DNA of 64,000 nucleotides, taken from contig DAONTI010000001.1 in assembly GCA_035411585.1 (NCBI GenBank), forward strand, positions 124,001 to 188,000, in the 5' to 3' direction. Shown here piece by piece: positions 1 through 9,093 of the stretch (position 1 is the stretch's first letter; every line of letters starts with the position of its first letter). A program made the translations under genes and the position numbers. The notes beneath the pieces were generated by a model that was not told where the DNA came from, ran no database searches, and was given only the letters and a program-made list of their open reading frames with translations. This DNA comes from MWDV01 sp002070715 (lineage in GTDB: Bacteria; Verrucomicrobiota; Verrucomicrobiia; Limisphaerales; MWDV01).

Positions 1-1
1 C

Positions 2-967
2 TACCTCGGGGCAATCAATTTCAACAATGCCAGCGGCTCGACCCCTGGCCAAATCGCTTATTTGCGCACCAACGTCATGGTCTTCCAAGTTGCGGGCACT
101 AATCGAATGAGCCTCAACGGCAACGGTCGGTTGGACGTCATCGGAGACTCCTCCGAGGTGACGCTGAATAACCGGTGGTCCGCCAGCGGCGGCCTTTACG
201 GCTACAACGCCCTCCGCGCCTCGTGTGATACCATGCTCGGCTCGGCCATTCTCGCAACTAGCGACTTTGGCACCGCCATCCAAGCCTCCAGCACCGATGG
301 CTGGGCGGGAGTTTTCAGCGGCGCGGTGCAGATCAATTACGCTTCGCCTTTCGACAAGCCGCAGTTGCGCCTGAGAGATCCAGCAAATGACGGCTGGGCC
401 CGGCTGCGCTTGCAGACGGGCACCAAACCACTTTGGGATCTCGCGGTGGGCGGCACGGACAACTCGTTGCGCTTCTACGCCGATGGCAACGGCGACGTGG
501 TTTCGGTGAAAACCAACGGCCAGATGCTTGTCAAAGTGCTCACCATCACCGGCGGCGCGGACATCGCCGAGCCGTTCGAGATGTCGGAGACGGATCTGCC
601 GCCCGGCGCGGTGGTGGTGATTGATGAGTTGAATCCCGGCAAACTGAAACTCAGCACCGAGCCGTTCGACCGCCGGGTTGCGGGCGTCATCAGCGGCGCG
701 GGCGGCGTCCGTCCGGGGTTGAGCCTCCAGCAGAACGGCGTCATGGAAGGCAACCAACACGTCGCCCTAACGGGGCGGGTTTATGTGCAGGCGGATACCA
801 GCAACGGCCCGATCCTCCCCGGCGACCTGCTCACCACCTCCCACGAAGCGGGGCACGCGATGAAAGTCACCGACCCCGCGCGCGCGCAAGGCGCCATCCT
901 CGGCAAAGCGATGACGGGCCTGGCCGAGGGCCGGGGACTGGTGTTGGTGCTGGTGACCCTGCAATAA
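2..967 (+). CDS. Secreted fibre-like protein, C-terminal part (5' end outside window)
   Basis: The frame is open from base 2, so only the last 321 residues are seen and the true start lies upstream. The first part is rich in Asn, Ser, Gly and Thr, as in beta-structured fibre or spike proteins. The last 140 residues contain a GADIAEPF box, VVVIDELNPGKL, a DRRVAGVISG segment, ALTGRVYV and GPILPGDLLTTS, and end in GLVLVLVTLQ. This tail recalls the self-cleaving chaperone-type C-terminal domains (peptidase G2-like) found after phage tail-spike and large bacterial surface proteins; that link is from memory of the motif pattern. It lies 15 bp upstream of the next secreted protein and may be cotranscribed with it. 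A specific function cannot be given. Confidence 0.6.
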   Translation, partial: YLGAINFNNASGSTPGQIAYLRTNVMVFQVAGTNRMSLNGNGRLDVIGDSSEVTLNNRWSASGGLYGYNALRASCDTMLGSAILATSDFGTAIQASSTDGWAGVFSGAVQINYASPFDKPQLRLRDPANDGWARLRLQTGTKPLWDLAVGGTDNSLRFYADGNGDVVSVKTNGQMLVKVLTITGGADIAEPFEMSETDLPPGAVVVIDELNPGKLKLSTEPFDRRVAGVISGAGGVRPGLSLQQNGVMEGNQHVALTGRVYVQADTSNGPILPGDLLTTSHEAGHAMKVTDPARAQGAILGKAMTGLAEGRGLVLVLVTLQ

Positions 968-982
968 CTCCGGGGGCGCCGC

Positions 983-2026
983 ATGAAAACAAACCTTCTC
1001 GCGAGCATTCTGACCGGGTTGGCCTTGCTGGCGGGCTCCGCCGATGCGCAGATCATCAACCTGCGTCTGTCGGTTAAAATCATCGTCCATCCCACCTCTG
1101 GAAATATGCCGTCTGGCATCTCGGCGCAGACCCTCACCAATGCCATCAACGCCGCCAACGAGTGGATGGCCTCCTACTGGCGCGGCTATCGCTATCAATT
1201 GACCGAAGTGGTCGCCATTGGCGGCCCCAACGAGGGCGGATCAAGCGGCCCGAGCCGTTGGTTCGGGAAGACTTTCCGCGGCGGGACCGAATGGACCACC
1301 TTTTACAACCTGGCCCAAACGAATGGTCTCTATCGGTTGCGCACTAACCAGGTCAATATCTGGGTGGCGACGCCTTTCGCGGACCCGGGGGACTCCGGCG
1401 GCGCCATGCCGATTCCCCCCGGGGAAGTGAGCACTCTGGGCGGGCAGATTTTTGTGGATGATGGCGCGTGGTGGGTGGTGCATGAACTGGGGCATTTTTT
1501 TGGTCTGCTCCATACGTTTAACGGGGAATCCAAAGACAACTGTACTCCTGGAGACGATGGTTTGACCGATACGCTGCCCGACAGCAACTGCTGGACAAGC
1601 CTGAATCAAGTGGCCCAGTATTATTTTGGCCGGAATTACGACGCCCTCAACGATCATCAGCAAATCCAGGTGGGCGATGTTTATTTCAACGTCATGTCCT
1701 ACCACGAAGCCACGAACAAGAATACTCTGGAAAACCGGTTGACCGAACAACAACTGGACCGCATCACGGATCACGCCAACGGTGACCGGCATGCCTTTGC
1801 GACCGGCTTCACCCGGCATGTCAGTTCCACCGGCAACAACGGGAACTCCGGCCTGCTTCGAGCGGCGCCCATGCGCACCGTGCTGAACGCCGTCAATGCG
1901 TCGGCGTCTGGCGGCGGCGATATCGTGCTGATTCAGCCCGGTAACTACAACGAAACGATGACCATCAACCGGCCCGTGACTCTTCGCGCCACCCGGGCCG
2001 GCTCCGCGACGCTGGGGAAGCCTTGA
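983..2026 (+). CDS. Secreted metzincin-type zinc metalloprotease with start of a beta-helix
   Basis: The protein has 347 residues. Residues 1-22 form a signal peptide (hydrophobic core LLASILTGLALLAGSADA), so it is exported. The zinc site HELGHFFGLLH at residues 167-177 fits HExxHxxGxxH with three His ligands and the catalytic Glu. A following VMSYHEA segment can serve as the Met-turn. The spacing resembles pappalysin-like M43 proteases. The last 55 residues (DIVLIQPGNYNETMTI and then RPVTLRA) look like the first rungs of a right-handed beta-helix that stops early; this may be the natural end or a truncated repeat. It probably acts outside the cell or in the periplasm; the substrate is unknown. 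The ATG at 983 follows a G-rich stretch 15 bp after the upstream gene. Confidence 0.75.
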   Translation: MKTNLLASILTGLALLAGSADAQIINLRLSVKIIVHPTSGNMPSGISAQTLTNAINAANEWMASYWRGYRYQLTEVVAIGGPNEGGSSGPSRWFGKTFRGGTEWTTFYNLAQTNGLYRLRTNQVNIWVATPFADPGDSGGAMPIPPGEVSTLGGQIFVDDGAWWVVHELGHFFGLLHTFNGESKDNCTPGDDGLTDTLPDSNCWTSLNQVAQYYFGRNYDALNDHQQIQVGDVYFNVMSYHEATNKNTLENRLTEQQLDRITDHANGDRHAFATGFTRHVSSTGNNGNSGLLRAAPMRTVLNAVNASASGGGDIVLIQPGNYNETMTINRPVTLRATRAGSATLGKP

Positions 2027-2209
2027 CCTCCTGAACATTCAGGACGACAAATGGGCAACGCGGCCGCGTCAAGGCGGCGCGTTGGTAACGTGAACCTTCG
2101 ATCCAGGCGGTTGCGGTAAGGTTTATCCCCCGTCAGCGGCGGCTCGCTTCCGGCCAATGAGCTGCCTGCCTCATTGAATGGGGACCGACGAGTGGCAGCG
2201 AGGGATCGT

Positions 2210-4564
2210 TTACTCCGGCATTACGAAGGCGTACAGGTTGCCATCATAACCGCCGATATACAGCGTCTCTTCATGGATCAGCGGTGACGAGGCAATGGGC
2301 ACGCCCACTTGGAACTCAGCCAGTTTTTCGCCCGTCGCCAGGGCCAGGGCGTAAACGAATCCATCGCTGGCACCGGTGAAAACCTTGCCCCGATGGATGG
2401 CGGGCGAACTGTTCACATCCCGTCCTCCCCGTTGATACGGTTGCAGTGAGGAAAGGACGGGGCTGGTTTTGAAGGTCCAAAGGACGTCGCCATTGGTTTC
2501 CGCAAGCGCGAGGATGTCGCCCGTGGCGGTGCCGACGATGATCTTGCCGTCCGCCCGCGCCGGCACGGAAGCGGTATCGCCGATTTTGGGCGTGCAGGAC
2601 CACACGACCGTTCCATCCGCCGGCGAAAGGCCGGTGAGCAACCCGTCCTTGAGCGTGTAGATCATTGCCTCCGTCGCCAGGCAGCCGTTGAACCAACCTT
2701 TGGCCGTCCACACCGTCTGGCCGGTGGCGGCATTCAAGGCCAGCGCGCCGACGTTGGAAAACAACAGCAACTTGTCCCCGGCCACCGTCGGAATGGTGTA
2801 ACTGCTGGGCCACCAATCGCTCTTGCCCGCGCTGGCTTCCCAGAGCCTTTTGCCGGTGGCCGCCGCGAACGCCGCGATGTAGGACCGGCGCCCCACGTAA
2901 ACCGTGCCGTGGGCGACGGTGGTCGCCGCCACCTCCCAGCGTTCCCGGGTGCGGTCCAGTTCGGCTTTCCAAAGTAATTTGCCCGAGTCCTCATCCAAGG
3001 CATACAGCCACCCCGCCACACTGGTCGCAAAGAAACGGCCATCGGCGGCGGCCACATTGTGTTTGATGCCGCTGTCGGTTTTGAAGTGCCACTGTTTTTT
3101 TCCGTTCCGATCGAACGCCGCCACGCCACAGTGTTTCAAATCGCCCCGGTCATCCACGCCCACGGCAAGGTGGCGCCATCCGGCTTGCGGCGAGGAAATC
3201 CCGATGAACCCGCCGGTGGGGGCCACCCATTTCAAGCGCCAGTGCGGGCCCGGCGCGACCGGTTGCGTCCCGTCGGCGAGATTGAACGATTCCGCTTGCT
3301 CCCAGGTTTCGCCATTGCCGCCTTGGACATGAATCGTCAGCAACTGGGCGCCGGCGAGGCCCGGCGCGGGGATGGCGCCGGTCCAAGTCCACGGGCTGAC
3401 TTGCTGCAACCGCGCCCGCCGCTGCCCGATTTGCGCCCGCACACTCTTGATCTCGCACCGGCTGTCATACGTGTTGACCACCACAGGGATCTTGCCGGAT
3501 TCGGGGTGGACCGTGCCGGAGGGCGTCACGACCACGCAATGGTGGTTGAAGCCGCCCAGCCGGAGTTCCAAGTCCAGTTTACCCTGTTGGACATCCACAA
3601 TGCGAAAACTGCGCGGGTGCCGGTCAATGCCGCCAAAGCGCAACGGCGGCGTGTTGATGTCGAGCACACCATGACTCTCGCGCACCCGGTTGCCGTGCCA
3701 ATGCCCGCTGATGATGGCCGCCGCCCCCAGGTCCGCCAGGTATTCCAACTGCTTTTGGGTGGGCAGGAAATGGAAGGCGAAAATCAACGTTGCCCCCGGC
3801 GGCGCCGCGGCCAGGTCCCGGGCAATCCATTGTTGCTGCGCCGGTTGGTCAAAGCGGACCGAGTCCAGCAAGACGAAATGACAATCTCCGGCGTTGAACG
3901 AATAATAGTTGGGACCGAGATAGTGATGGTAATGCGCCAGTCCCTGTCCCGATTGCACGTCGTGATTGCCCGGCAGATTGAACAGGGGAATTTTGAAATT
4001 GGCGATGCTGCGCCGGTAGTTCTCGAATTGGTTGGTCTTGGTGCCCACGTCCACCAAGTCTCCGCTGGCCAGCGCAAAAGCCGCCGGCGGCACCAGCGTA
4101 TTGATCTCGGCGATGTCTTCGGCAAACGTCTGCACCGCGTCTTCCTTTTCGGTGACGTGGATGTCGGAAATCTGCACGAAGCGGAGCGCGCTTTTGCGCG
4201 ATGCCGGCCACGCCACCAGCGGAAACGAAAGGTTGGTGGTCGCGTCCACGCGGGTGTAAAAGGATTGGACCATGCGATAACCTTTGGGGAGCGACACAAA
4301 CACCAGCCGCCCCGGTTCAGTTTCCAAGGTGTAATCGCCCTGCTTCGAAGTCACCACCACCTGATGCCCGTCGGAGACGGCGACCCGCGCTAATCCAGGT
4401 TCCCGGGCATCCCGCACCCCGTTCTGATTGCGGTCGTAAAAAACCTGACCGGAAATGGTTATGCCGCCAACCGCAGTGACGGTCCAGAGACAGGCGAGCG
4501 AAAACACGCACCAAAACCAACGGCTTTGCGGCGCACCAGTGGGGATGGGGTTGCGTTGTGTCAT
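2210..4564 (-). CDS. Exported calcineurin-like phosphoesterase fused to a PQQ-type beta-propeller
   Basis: The protein has 784 residues from the ATG at 4564; an in-frame ATG at 4615 would add a polar stretch before the signal peptide and is less likely. After the signal segment (FWCVFSLACLWTVTAVGG), residues about 36-110 form a small beta domain (GQVFYDRNQNGVRD, then GDYTLETEPG) of the kind that precedes secreted metallophosphoesterases. The catalytic domain shows every metal-binding block in order: ISDIH, GDLVD, GNHD, the FHF His and GHWHGN. The second half holds repeated SGKLLW, TGKRLW, GQTVW and GDVLW blades of a PQQ-like propeller. The family hydrolyses phosphomono- or diesters with two metals; the propeller may bind a partner or cofactor. 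It is the most downstream of three minus-strand genes related to phosphoesters and glycerol phosphate. Confidence 0.8.
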   Translation of the reverse strand: MTQRNPIPTGAPQSRWFWCVFSLACLWTVTAVGGITISGQVFYDRNQNGVRDAREPGLARVAVSDGHQVVVTSKQGDYTLETEPGRLVFVSLPKGYRMVQSFYTRVDATTNLSFPLVAWPASRKSALRFVQISDIHVTEKEDAVQTFAEDIAEINTLVPPAAFALASGDLVDVGTKTNQFENYRRSIANFKIPLFNLPGNHDVQSGQGLAHYHHYLGPNYYSFNAGDCHFVLLDSVRFDQPAQQQWIARDLAAAPPGATLIFAFHFLPTQKQLEYLADLGAAAIISGHWHGNRVRESHGVLDINTPPLRFGGIDRHPRSFRIVDVQQGKLDLELRLGGFNHHCVVVTPSGTVHPESGKIPVVVNTYDSRCEIKSVRAQIGQRRARLQQVSPWTWTGAIPAPGLAGAQLLTIHVQGGNGETWEQAESFNLADGTQPVAPGPHWRLKWVAPTGGFIGISSPQAGWRHLAVGVDDRGDLKHCGVAAFDRNGKKQWHFKTDSGIKHNVAAADGRFFATSVAGWLYALDEDSGKLLWKAELDRTRERWEVAATTVAHGTVYVGRRSYIAAFAAATGKRLWEASAGKSDWWPSSYTIPTVAGDKLLLFSNVGALALNAATGQTVWTAKGWFNGCLATEAMIYTLKDGLLTGLSPADGTVVWSCTPKIGDTASVPARADGKIIVGTATGDILALAETNGDVLWTFKTSPVLSSLQPYQRGGRDVNSSPAIHRGKVFTGASDGFVYALALATGEKLAEFQVGVPIASSPLIHEETLYIGGYDGNLYAFVMPE

Positions 4565-4846
4565 GAATTTTCCAATGGCTTCAACTTTTTCCGCTGCCGC
4601 CGCTTTGTCAATCATTCAGGGCATTTTTAACCCACAAGTCCCCTGCCCTTCCCGCGTCAACCGGATAAAAAATGATACTTCGTGGATCCAAACCATCTCG
4701 TTATCCGCTCATCCAAATCTGAAAACCAACGCCCTCCAAGCCTTGATGGCGGTGGGAGTGCGGACGGACGTGAAACGGCAACTCGGCTGCGGTGTTTCGT
4801 GGTGAACACCACGCCGGTTGCGCTGGTCGCCGCGGCGATTCTAATT

Positions 4847-5713
4847 TTAGGGCTTCGGCGTGGAGGCCACCGCCTCGAGGTTCACGCGGGAAGGCAATTC
4901 GCCGAAGTGATAGTATCGGTGGGTGATGCCGTCGTCGCGCACGATCACGATGCGCAACCCGGATTGCCCTTCGGCCAACGGCATGCCCACCGGTCCCGTG
5001 GTGATGGCTTCGAGCCCGCCATCGCGCACCACCGCGTTCCGATGGTAGTGGCCGGAGAAGAGGTATTTGACGCCGGCTTCGCGGAACCAGGCGAGGTAGC
5101 GGGTCCGGCGTTCGGCGGGAATGTTGAAGTATTCATCCGCTTCATCCGCCGCTTTTAAGAACCAGGGATGGTGCATGAAAATGACCGTGTGCCGTGCACT
5201 CCCCGTGCGCGCCCGTTGCAATTCGGTTTGCAGCCAGCGCTCCTGCGCCGCCGCCAAGTCAGGCGCCCGCTGCGGCGAGTGAATGAGCATGGAGTTCAGG
5301 ACGATGCCCACAAACTCCCCGTGTCGGAAGGTGTAATGGTCCGGACCCAAATGATTGGTGTAGGTGGCAATGTCCGCCGGGGTCGGAACATTGCCGATAT
5401 CGTGATTGCCCGGCAGCGAATACACAGGGATGCCGGCGGCCACCTGGCCGATGACGCGTTGATACTCGCGAATCTGCGCGGGATCGCCGGCTTTATTAAC
5501 CAAATCGCCGGACACCACGACAAACGCGGGGCGCAACCGGTTGATGGTGGCCACGGCAAATTCCAGGTTGGCCGTTTCCTGGGCAAAATCCTTGTCGTTC
5601 GTGAACATGCCGAACTGCGGATCCGCCAGTTGAATGAAGAAGAACGGCTCGACCGCCGGAAGGCCGACGGGCAGCAGGAGCCACAACGCCAGGGTGAGTG
5701 ATTTCAGATTCAT
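4847..5713 (-). CDS. Exported calcineurin-like phosphoesterase, CPPED1-like
   Basis: The protein has 288 residues with an N-terminal signal peptide (SLTLALWLLLPVGLPAVEP), so it should work in the periplasm or outside the cell. The metal-binding blocks are LADPQFGM (ADPQ in place of the usual D-x-H), SGDLV, PGNHD, the HH of FMHHPW and SGHYHRN. The ADPQFG block is typical of the CPPED1 branch of the family. Length is normal for a single catalytic domain. It lies 51 bp downstream of the GpsA-like gene and upstream of the large phosphoesterase on the same strand, which suggests joint expression in phosphoester turnover. The natural substrate cannot be read from the sequence. Confidence 0.8.
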   Translation of the reverse strand: MNLKSLTLALWLLLPVGLPAVEPFFFIQLADPQFGMFTNDKDFAQETANLEFAVATINRLRPAFVVVSGDLVNKAGDPAQIREYQRVIGQVAAGIPVYSLPGNHDIGNVPTPADIATYTNHLGPDHYTFRHGEFVGIVLNSMLIHSPQRAPDLAAAQERWLQTELQRARTGSARHTVIFMHHPWFLKAADEADEYFNIPAERRTRYLAWFREAGVKYLFSGHYHRNAVVRDGGLEAITTGPVGMPLAEGQSGLRIVIVRDDGITHRYYHFGELPSRVNLEAVASTPKP

Positions 5714-5764
5714 GAGCGATGAAGGTTACGGATTGGTTAATGGGCAACGCCGATGTGCCGGCCG

Positions 5765-6826
5765 TCAGTTCACGTCGTCTTGGAAGAGCCGGTCAAAATC
5801 AATCTGGGCGATGGCGCCGTCGCTGATGGTCCGGCAGAGCGCGCGGGTCAGCGGTAATTCGTCCGGACCGATGAGTCCCCGTGCTTCCAAGCCGGGCAGC
5901 GCCTTCGCGATTTGCTCAATGACAAACGCACTTTCCAAGGTTTCGCCGGCCATCTCCGCGCGCGCCTGTTCATAGGTCAATCCTTTGCCCAGCAACCGGC
6001 CCAGTCGCACCGTGCGTCCACCCATGCAGGTGACGTATTGATCGCCCACTCCCGGCAAAGAGGTGACCTTCTCCGGGTTGCCGCCGAGGACGGAAACCAG
6101 TCGCGCCATTTCCCGGGCGGTGGCGCCAAAAATCGCGGCCGCCGGGTTGTCGTTCTTCATGCCGGCCTCGTCGGGCGGCAGTTGGGCCAGCATGCCATCG
6201 GCCAGACCGACACCCAGCGTGTAGGCGTTCTTCAACGCCACGCACACTTCCACCCCGATGATGTCGGTCGAGAGGAAGATGTGATAATACGCTGTCTTGA
6301 ACAGGGCGCGCAGTTCCGGCAACACCGCGGCATCGCGTGATGTGAAATAAACGCAGGTATGCCGACGCGCCGCCAGCTCGCCGGCAATGCACGGGCCGCC
6401 AACCGCGGCAAAACTCATCTGGTCGCGCACGGCGGCCGGAAATTCATCCTTCAGCACATCCGGGAGAATGCGTAACTGCCCGTCCGCCGCAGCTTCCAAT
6501 CCCTTGGTGATGGCGAGCAGCCTCATACCAGGGCGGGCGTGGGGGGCCAGCGTGCGGCCAATCCAATGCACCCCGGGCGAACTGACGCCGCTCACGATGA
6601 CCTGCGCGCCGTCGAGCGCCTTCGCCAAATCCTCGATGTAGAACGGTTGCACGTTCTCCGGCAACTTCCGCTTCAACTTGGGGTGAAAGCGTTTTTCGAT
6701 GCACGACTTGATGATATCGGTATCGAGATGCGTTCCCACCAAGCGAACTTGGTGGCCATTATCACTCAGTGGCCAGGCCATCGCCGAGCCCATGAATCCA
6801 GCGCCAACGATTGTTACAGTTGTCAT
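5765..6826 (-). CDS. NAD(P)-dependent glycerol-3-phosphate dehydrogenase-like protein (GpsA family, divergent)
   Basis: The protein has 353 residues from the ATG at 6826. The frame extends 110 codons further upstream, but that extension has no domain character and the dinucleotide fold begins directly at TIVGAGFMGSAMAWPL, so the internal ATG is taken. The GxGxxG motif is at residues 6-11, ITKGLE follows in the middle, and AVGGPCIAGELA matches the GPSFA-type loop of GpsA in altered form. The catalytic Lys is in ALKNAYTLGVGLADG. The family interconverts dihydroxyacetone phosphate and sn-glycerol 3-phosphate for phospholipid synthesis. The sequence is clearly off the standard GpsA pattern, so a related 2-hydroxyacid substrate is possible. 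It heads a minus-strand run with two phosphoesterases and is divergent from a glycerophosphodiesterase. Confidence 0.72.
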   Translation of the reverse strand: MTTVTIVGAGFMGSAMAWPLSDNGHQVRLVGTHLDTDIIKSCIEKRFHPKLKRKLPENVQPFYIEDLAKALDGAQVIVSGVSSPGVHWIGRTLAPHARPGMRLLAITKGLEAAADGQLRILPDVLKDEFPAAVRDQMSFAAVGGPCIAGELAARRHTCVYFTSRDAAVLPELRALFKTAYYHIFLSTDIIGVEVCVALKNAYTLGVGLADGMLAQLPPDEAGMKNDNPAAAIFGATAREMARLVSVLGGNPEKVTSLPGVGDQYVTCMGGRTVRLGRLLGKGLTYEQARAEMAGETLESAFVIEQIAKALPGLEARGLIGPDELPLTRALCRTISDGAIAQIDFDRLFQDDVN

Positions 6827-7221
6827 GATTTTTTGCTGCGGCCTCGTGTTACCCGCATCCATGTTTGCCCATTGCAAACGCACCACACATAACCGGGGGC
6901 CACCTGCGGATGTCGAAGCCAACACAAGGACGCGCAAGTAGTAAATCGGTTTCGCGTTGAATCCAAGAATTATTCCCCCCAGTGCCGGATCGTTTTCTCC
7001 AATGGTAGCCCGTAAATCACGCAGCCCACTTCGCGCTCCCGATTTCAACTGCACTGCAAACCAGTGAAATTGCCTTGAAAATGCGTGCTTCACGTTGCCG
7101 GGGAATTGGATTTTCGATCCGCAACATGACCGCAACGCGTGAATCTCTATGCACAAAAATTTCCACGGAGATGGATTCCGCCGGTTGACGCTCCACCTTG
7201 GCGCGCCTTACGATTAACACC
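6827..7221. other. Divergent intergenic region, gpsA-like gene / double GDPD gene
   Basis: These 395 bases separate two outward-facing genes and should hold both promoters. Plus-strand promoter-like hexamers lie near its right end (listed separately). The overlapping open frames on both strands have no recognisable domain or codon pattern, and I treat them as non-coding. Confidence 0.5.
7185..7214 (+). promoter_or_regulatory. Candidate sigma70-type promoter for the GDPD gene
   Basis: TTGACG at 7185-7190 and TACGAT at 7209-7214 are separated by 18 bp. The first matches 5 of 6 and the second 4 of 6 bases of the classical hexamers. Transcription would begin near 7221, directly at the ATG at 7222, so the message would be leaderless or nearly so. 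Prediction by eye only. Confidence 0.3.
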
Positions 7222-9093
7222 ATGGAAAACCATAGTGGTATCGCGCCGGGACGTTTGCGCCGGCGTTCGTCCGGTGTGAACGCAGACAGCAGTGTGAACG
7301 GGAACCGTCCTCTGAAGCTCGTGACCCAACTATGCAGCTTGGCGGTGGGGGCTGCGGTAATCCTGCCGGCCATCACCAACGCTGAACCCGTTTGGAATGT
7401 CCGCACCATCCCGCTCGAACGGGTTTCCGTGGTGGCGCATCGCGGCGCGGGCTTTTTGGCCCCGGAAAACACCATGGGCGCTTTGGAACTTTCCTGGAGC
7501 ATGGGGTGCATTCCCGAATTGGACGTGCGCACCACCAAGGATGGCCACGTCATGATGTTTCATGACAAAAATTTCCGGCGCATTCTTCCGAACGCCCCCG
7601 AGGCGATGAAGAAAAAACGTCTCGAAGACCTGACTTACGCGGAGGCCAAGGAGCTGGACATCGGCGCGTTTCGCGGGCCGCAATTTGCCGGGCAACGCAT
7701 CGTCAGCCTCGCGGAAATCGTGGCGGCGCTGAAAAAAGACCGGAAACGCTCCGCTTATTTGGATGTGAAGAATGTGGACTTCGCACAGATGGCGCGCGAA
7801 ACGGCGGAGGTGCATGAGCAGGTCATTTTGGCAACGGGTTCGGAAGCGGATTGCGCCCGGTGGAAAGCCGTGGCCCCGCGCAGCGAGGCGTTCTTGTGGG
7901 TCGGCACCTGGGGCAACACCAATGATGGGCCGGTGGAAAAACGCTTTGCCAAGCTTCGCGAAATCGGGTTTGCACACATTGACCGGTTGCAGGTGCATTG
8001 CCATTTCAACACCAACACCGGCACCATGGTGCCGAGCGATGATTTCATCCGCCGCGCCGCCGTTGAGGTGCGTCAACGGGGCATCGAGTTCCAAACCATG
8101 CCGTGGAATGTGCCGGAACAGCCGGAAGCCTACTTCCGCTTGCTGGACCTGGGCACCGCCGGGTTTGGCACGGACCGGCCGGACGTGGCCATGGCGGCGT
8201 TGCGGGAGTATTACCAGCGGGGCGCGGCCAACTGGAACGTGCGCGATCATATTCCCCTTTCCGCCTTCACCATGCAGGCGCACCGCGGCGCTGGCGATCT
8301 GGCGCCCGAGGGCTCGCGCGAAGCGTTCGAACTCGGCTGGCAATTGGGCTGCATTCCCGAAGCCGATTTGCGCTGCACGAAGGACGGCGTGATCGTCTCG
8401 TTCCATGACAACAACTTCGCGCGCATCCTGCCCAACGCGCCGGAGGAGTTGAAAAAGAAGGGCGTTGCGGACCTCACCTATCCCGAGATCGAGAAGCTCG
8501 ACGTCGGGAGTTTCCGTCATGAGAAATTTGCCGGGCAGCGCATGATCAACCTGTCGGAAATGGTCCGGTTGCTGAAGGCGCACCCGGAACGGTCGCTCTA
8601 CATTGACATCAAGAAAGTGGATTTCCACCAGCTCGCCGCGGAGACGGTGGACGTGCATCCGCAGTTGATTCTGGCCAGCACGAAATACGACGAGATCAAA
8701 CTGTGGCGGCAAGTGGCGCCCCGGTCGCGGACCCTGCACTGGATGGGCGGTCCGCTCAAATGGATGAGCGGCGATCCCAAGGATCCCAACGGACCGCAGG
8801 CGAAACTGGCGCAGCGGATCGCGGCGTTGCGCGCGGAGAATTTCGCCAGCATTGATCAACTCCAGGTCCACGTGAACACGGCGCCGGACGGGACGTTTTA
8901 TCCCAGTGAAGCGTTTCTGCGCGAGGTGGGGAATGAGCTGCGGGCGCACGGAATTTTATTCCAAACGCTGCCGTGGAAACAGCGGGACGCCAAAATTTTT
9001 CATCGGCTGATGGATTTGGGCGTGGCCAGCTTCGCCACGGATTATCCGGACGTGGCGATGGAGGCCGTTCGGACCTATTACCAGCAGCGTTAA
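7222..9093 (+). CDS. Secreted protein with two tandem glycerophosphodiester phosphodiesterase domains
   Basis: The protein has 623 residues from the ATG at 7222; a TTG at 7198 would add eight residues. A hydrophobic stretch ending in AVILPAITNAEP suggests export. Two homologous catalytic domains follow. The first begins VVAHRGAGFLAPENT and continues ELDVRTTKDGHVMMFHD. The second, about 290 residues later, begins MQAHRGAGDLAPEGS and continues EADLRCTKDGVIVSFHD. Both keep the HRG, the E-D pair and the FHD histidine expected of GDPD enzymes, so both may be active. Each ends with a similar block, FATDYPDVAM in the second and FGTDRPDVAM in the first. GDPDs release glycerol 3-phosphate from glycerophosphodiesters, which fits the divergent GpsA-like gene. 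The second domain has EGS where the first has the usual ENT. Confidence 0.85.
   Translation: MENHSGIAPGRLRRRSSGVNADSSVNGNRPLKLVTQLCSLAVGAAVILPAITNAEPVWNVRTIPLERVSVVAHRGAGFLAPENTMGALELSWSMGCIPELDVRTTKDGHVMMFHDKNFRRILPNAPEAMKKKRLEDLTYAEAKELDIGAFRGPQFAGQRIVSLAEIVAALKKDRKRSAYLDVKNVDFAQMARETAEVHEQVILATGSEADCARWKAVAPRSEAFLWVGTWGNTNDGPVEKRFAKLREIGFAHIDRLQVHCHFNTNTGTMVPSDDFIRRAAVEVRQRGIEFQTMPWNVPEQPEAYFRLLDLGTAGFGTDRPDVAMAALREYYQRGAANWNVRDHIPLSAFTMQAHRGAGDLAPEGSREAFELGWQLGCIPEADLRCTKDGVIVSFHDNNFARILPNAPEELKKKGVADLTYPEIEKLDVGSFRHEKFAGQRMINLSEMVRLLKAHPERSLYIDIKKVDFHQLAAETVDVHPQLILASTKYDEIKLWRQVAPRSRTLHWMGGPLKWMSGDPKDPNGPQAKLAQRIAALRAENFASIDQLQVHVNTAPDGTFYPSEAFLREVGNELRAHGILFQTLPWKQRDAKIFHRLMDLGVASFATDYPDVAMEAVRTYYQQR

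Noticed and set aside
6827..7156. 110-codon N-terminal extension of the GpsA-like protein
   Set aside because: The Rossmann fold begins at residue 1 of the shorter form; the extension has no domain.
7330..8949. Long open frame (539 codons) on the minus strand opposite the GDPD gene
   Set aside because: It mirrors a gene with complete enzyme motifs; the translated sequence is rich in Arg, His and Gln without domains, as expected of the reverse strand of GC-rich coding DNA.
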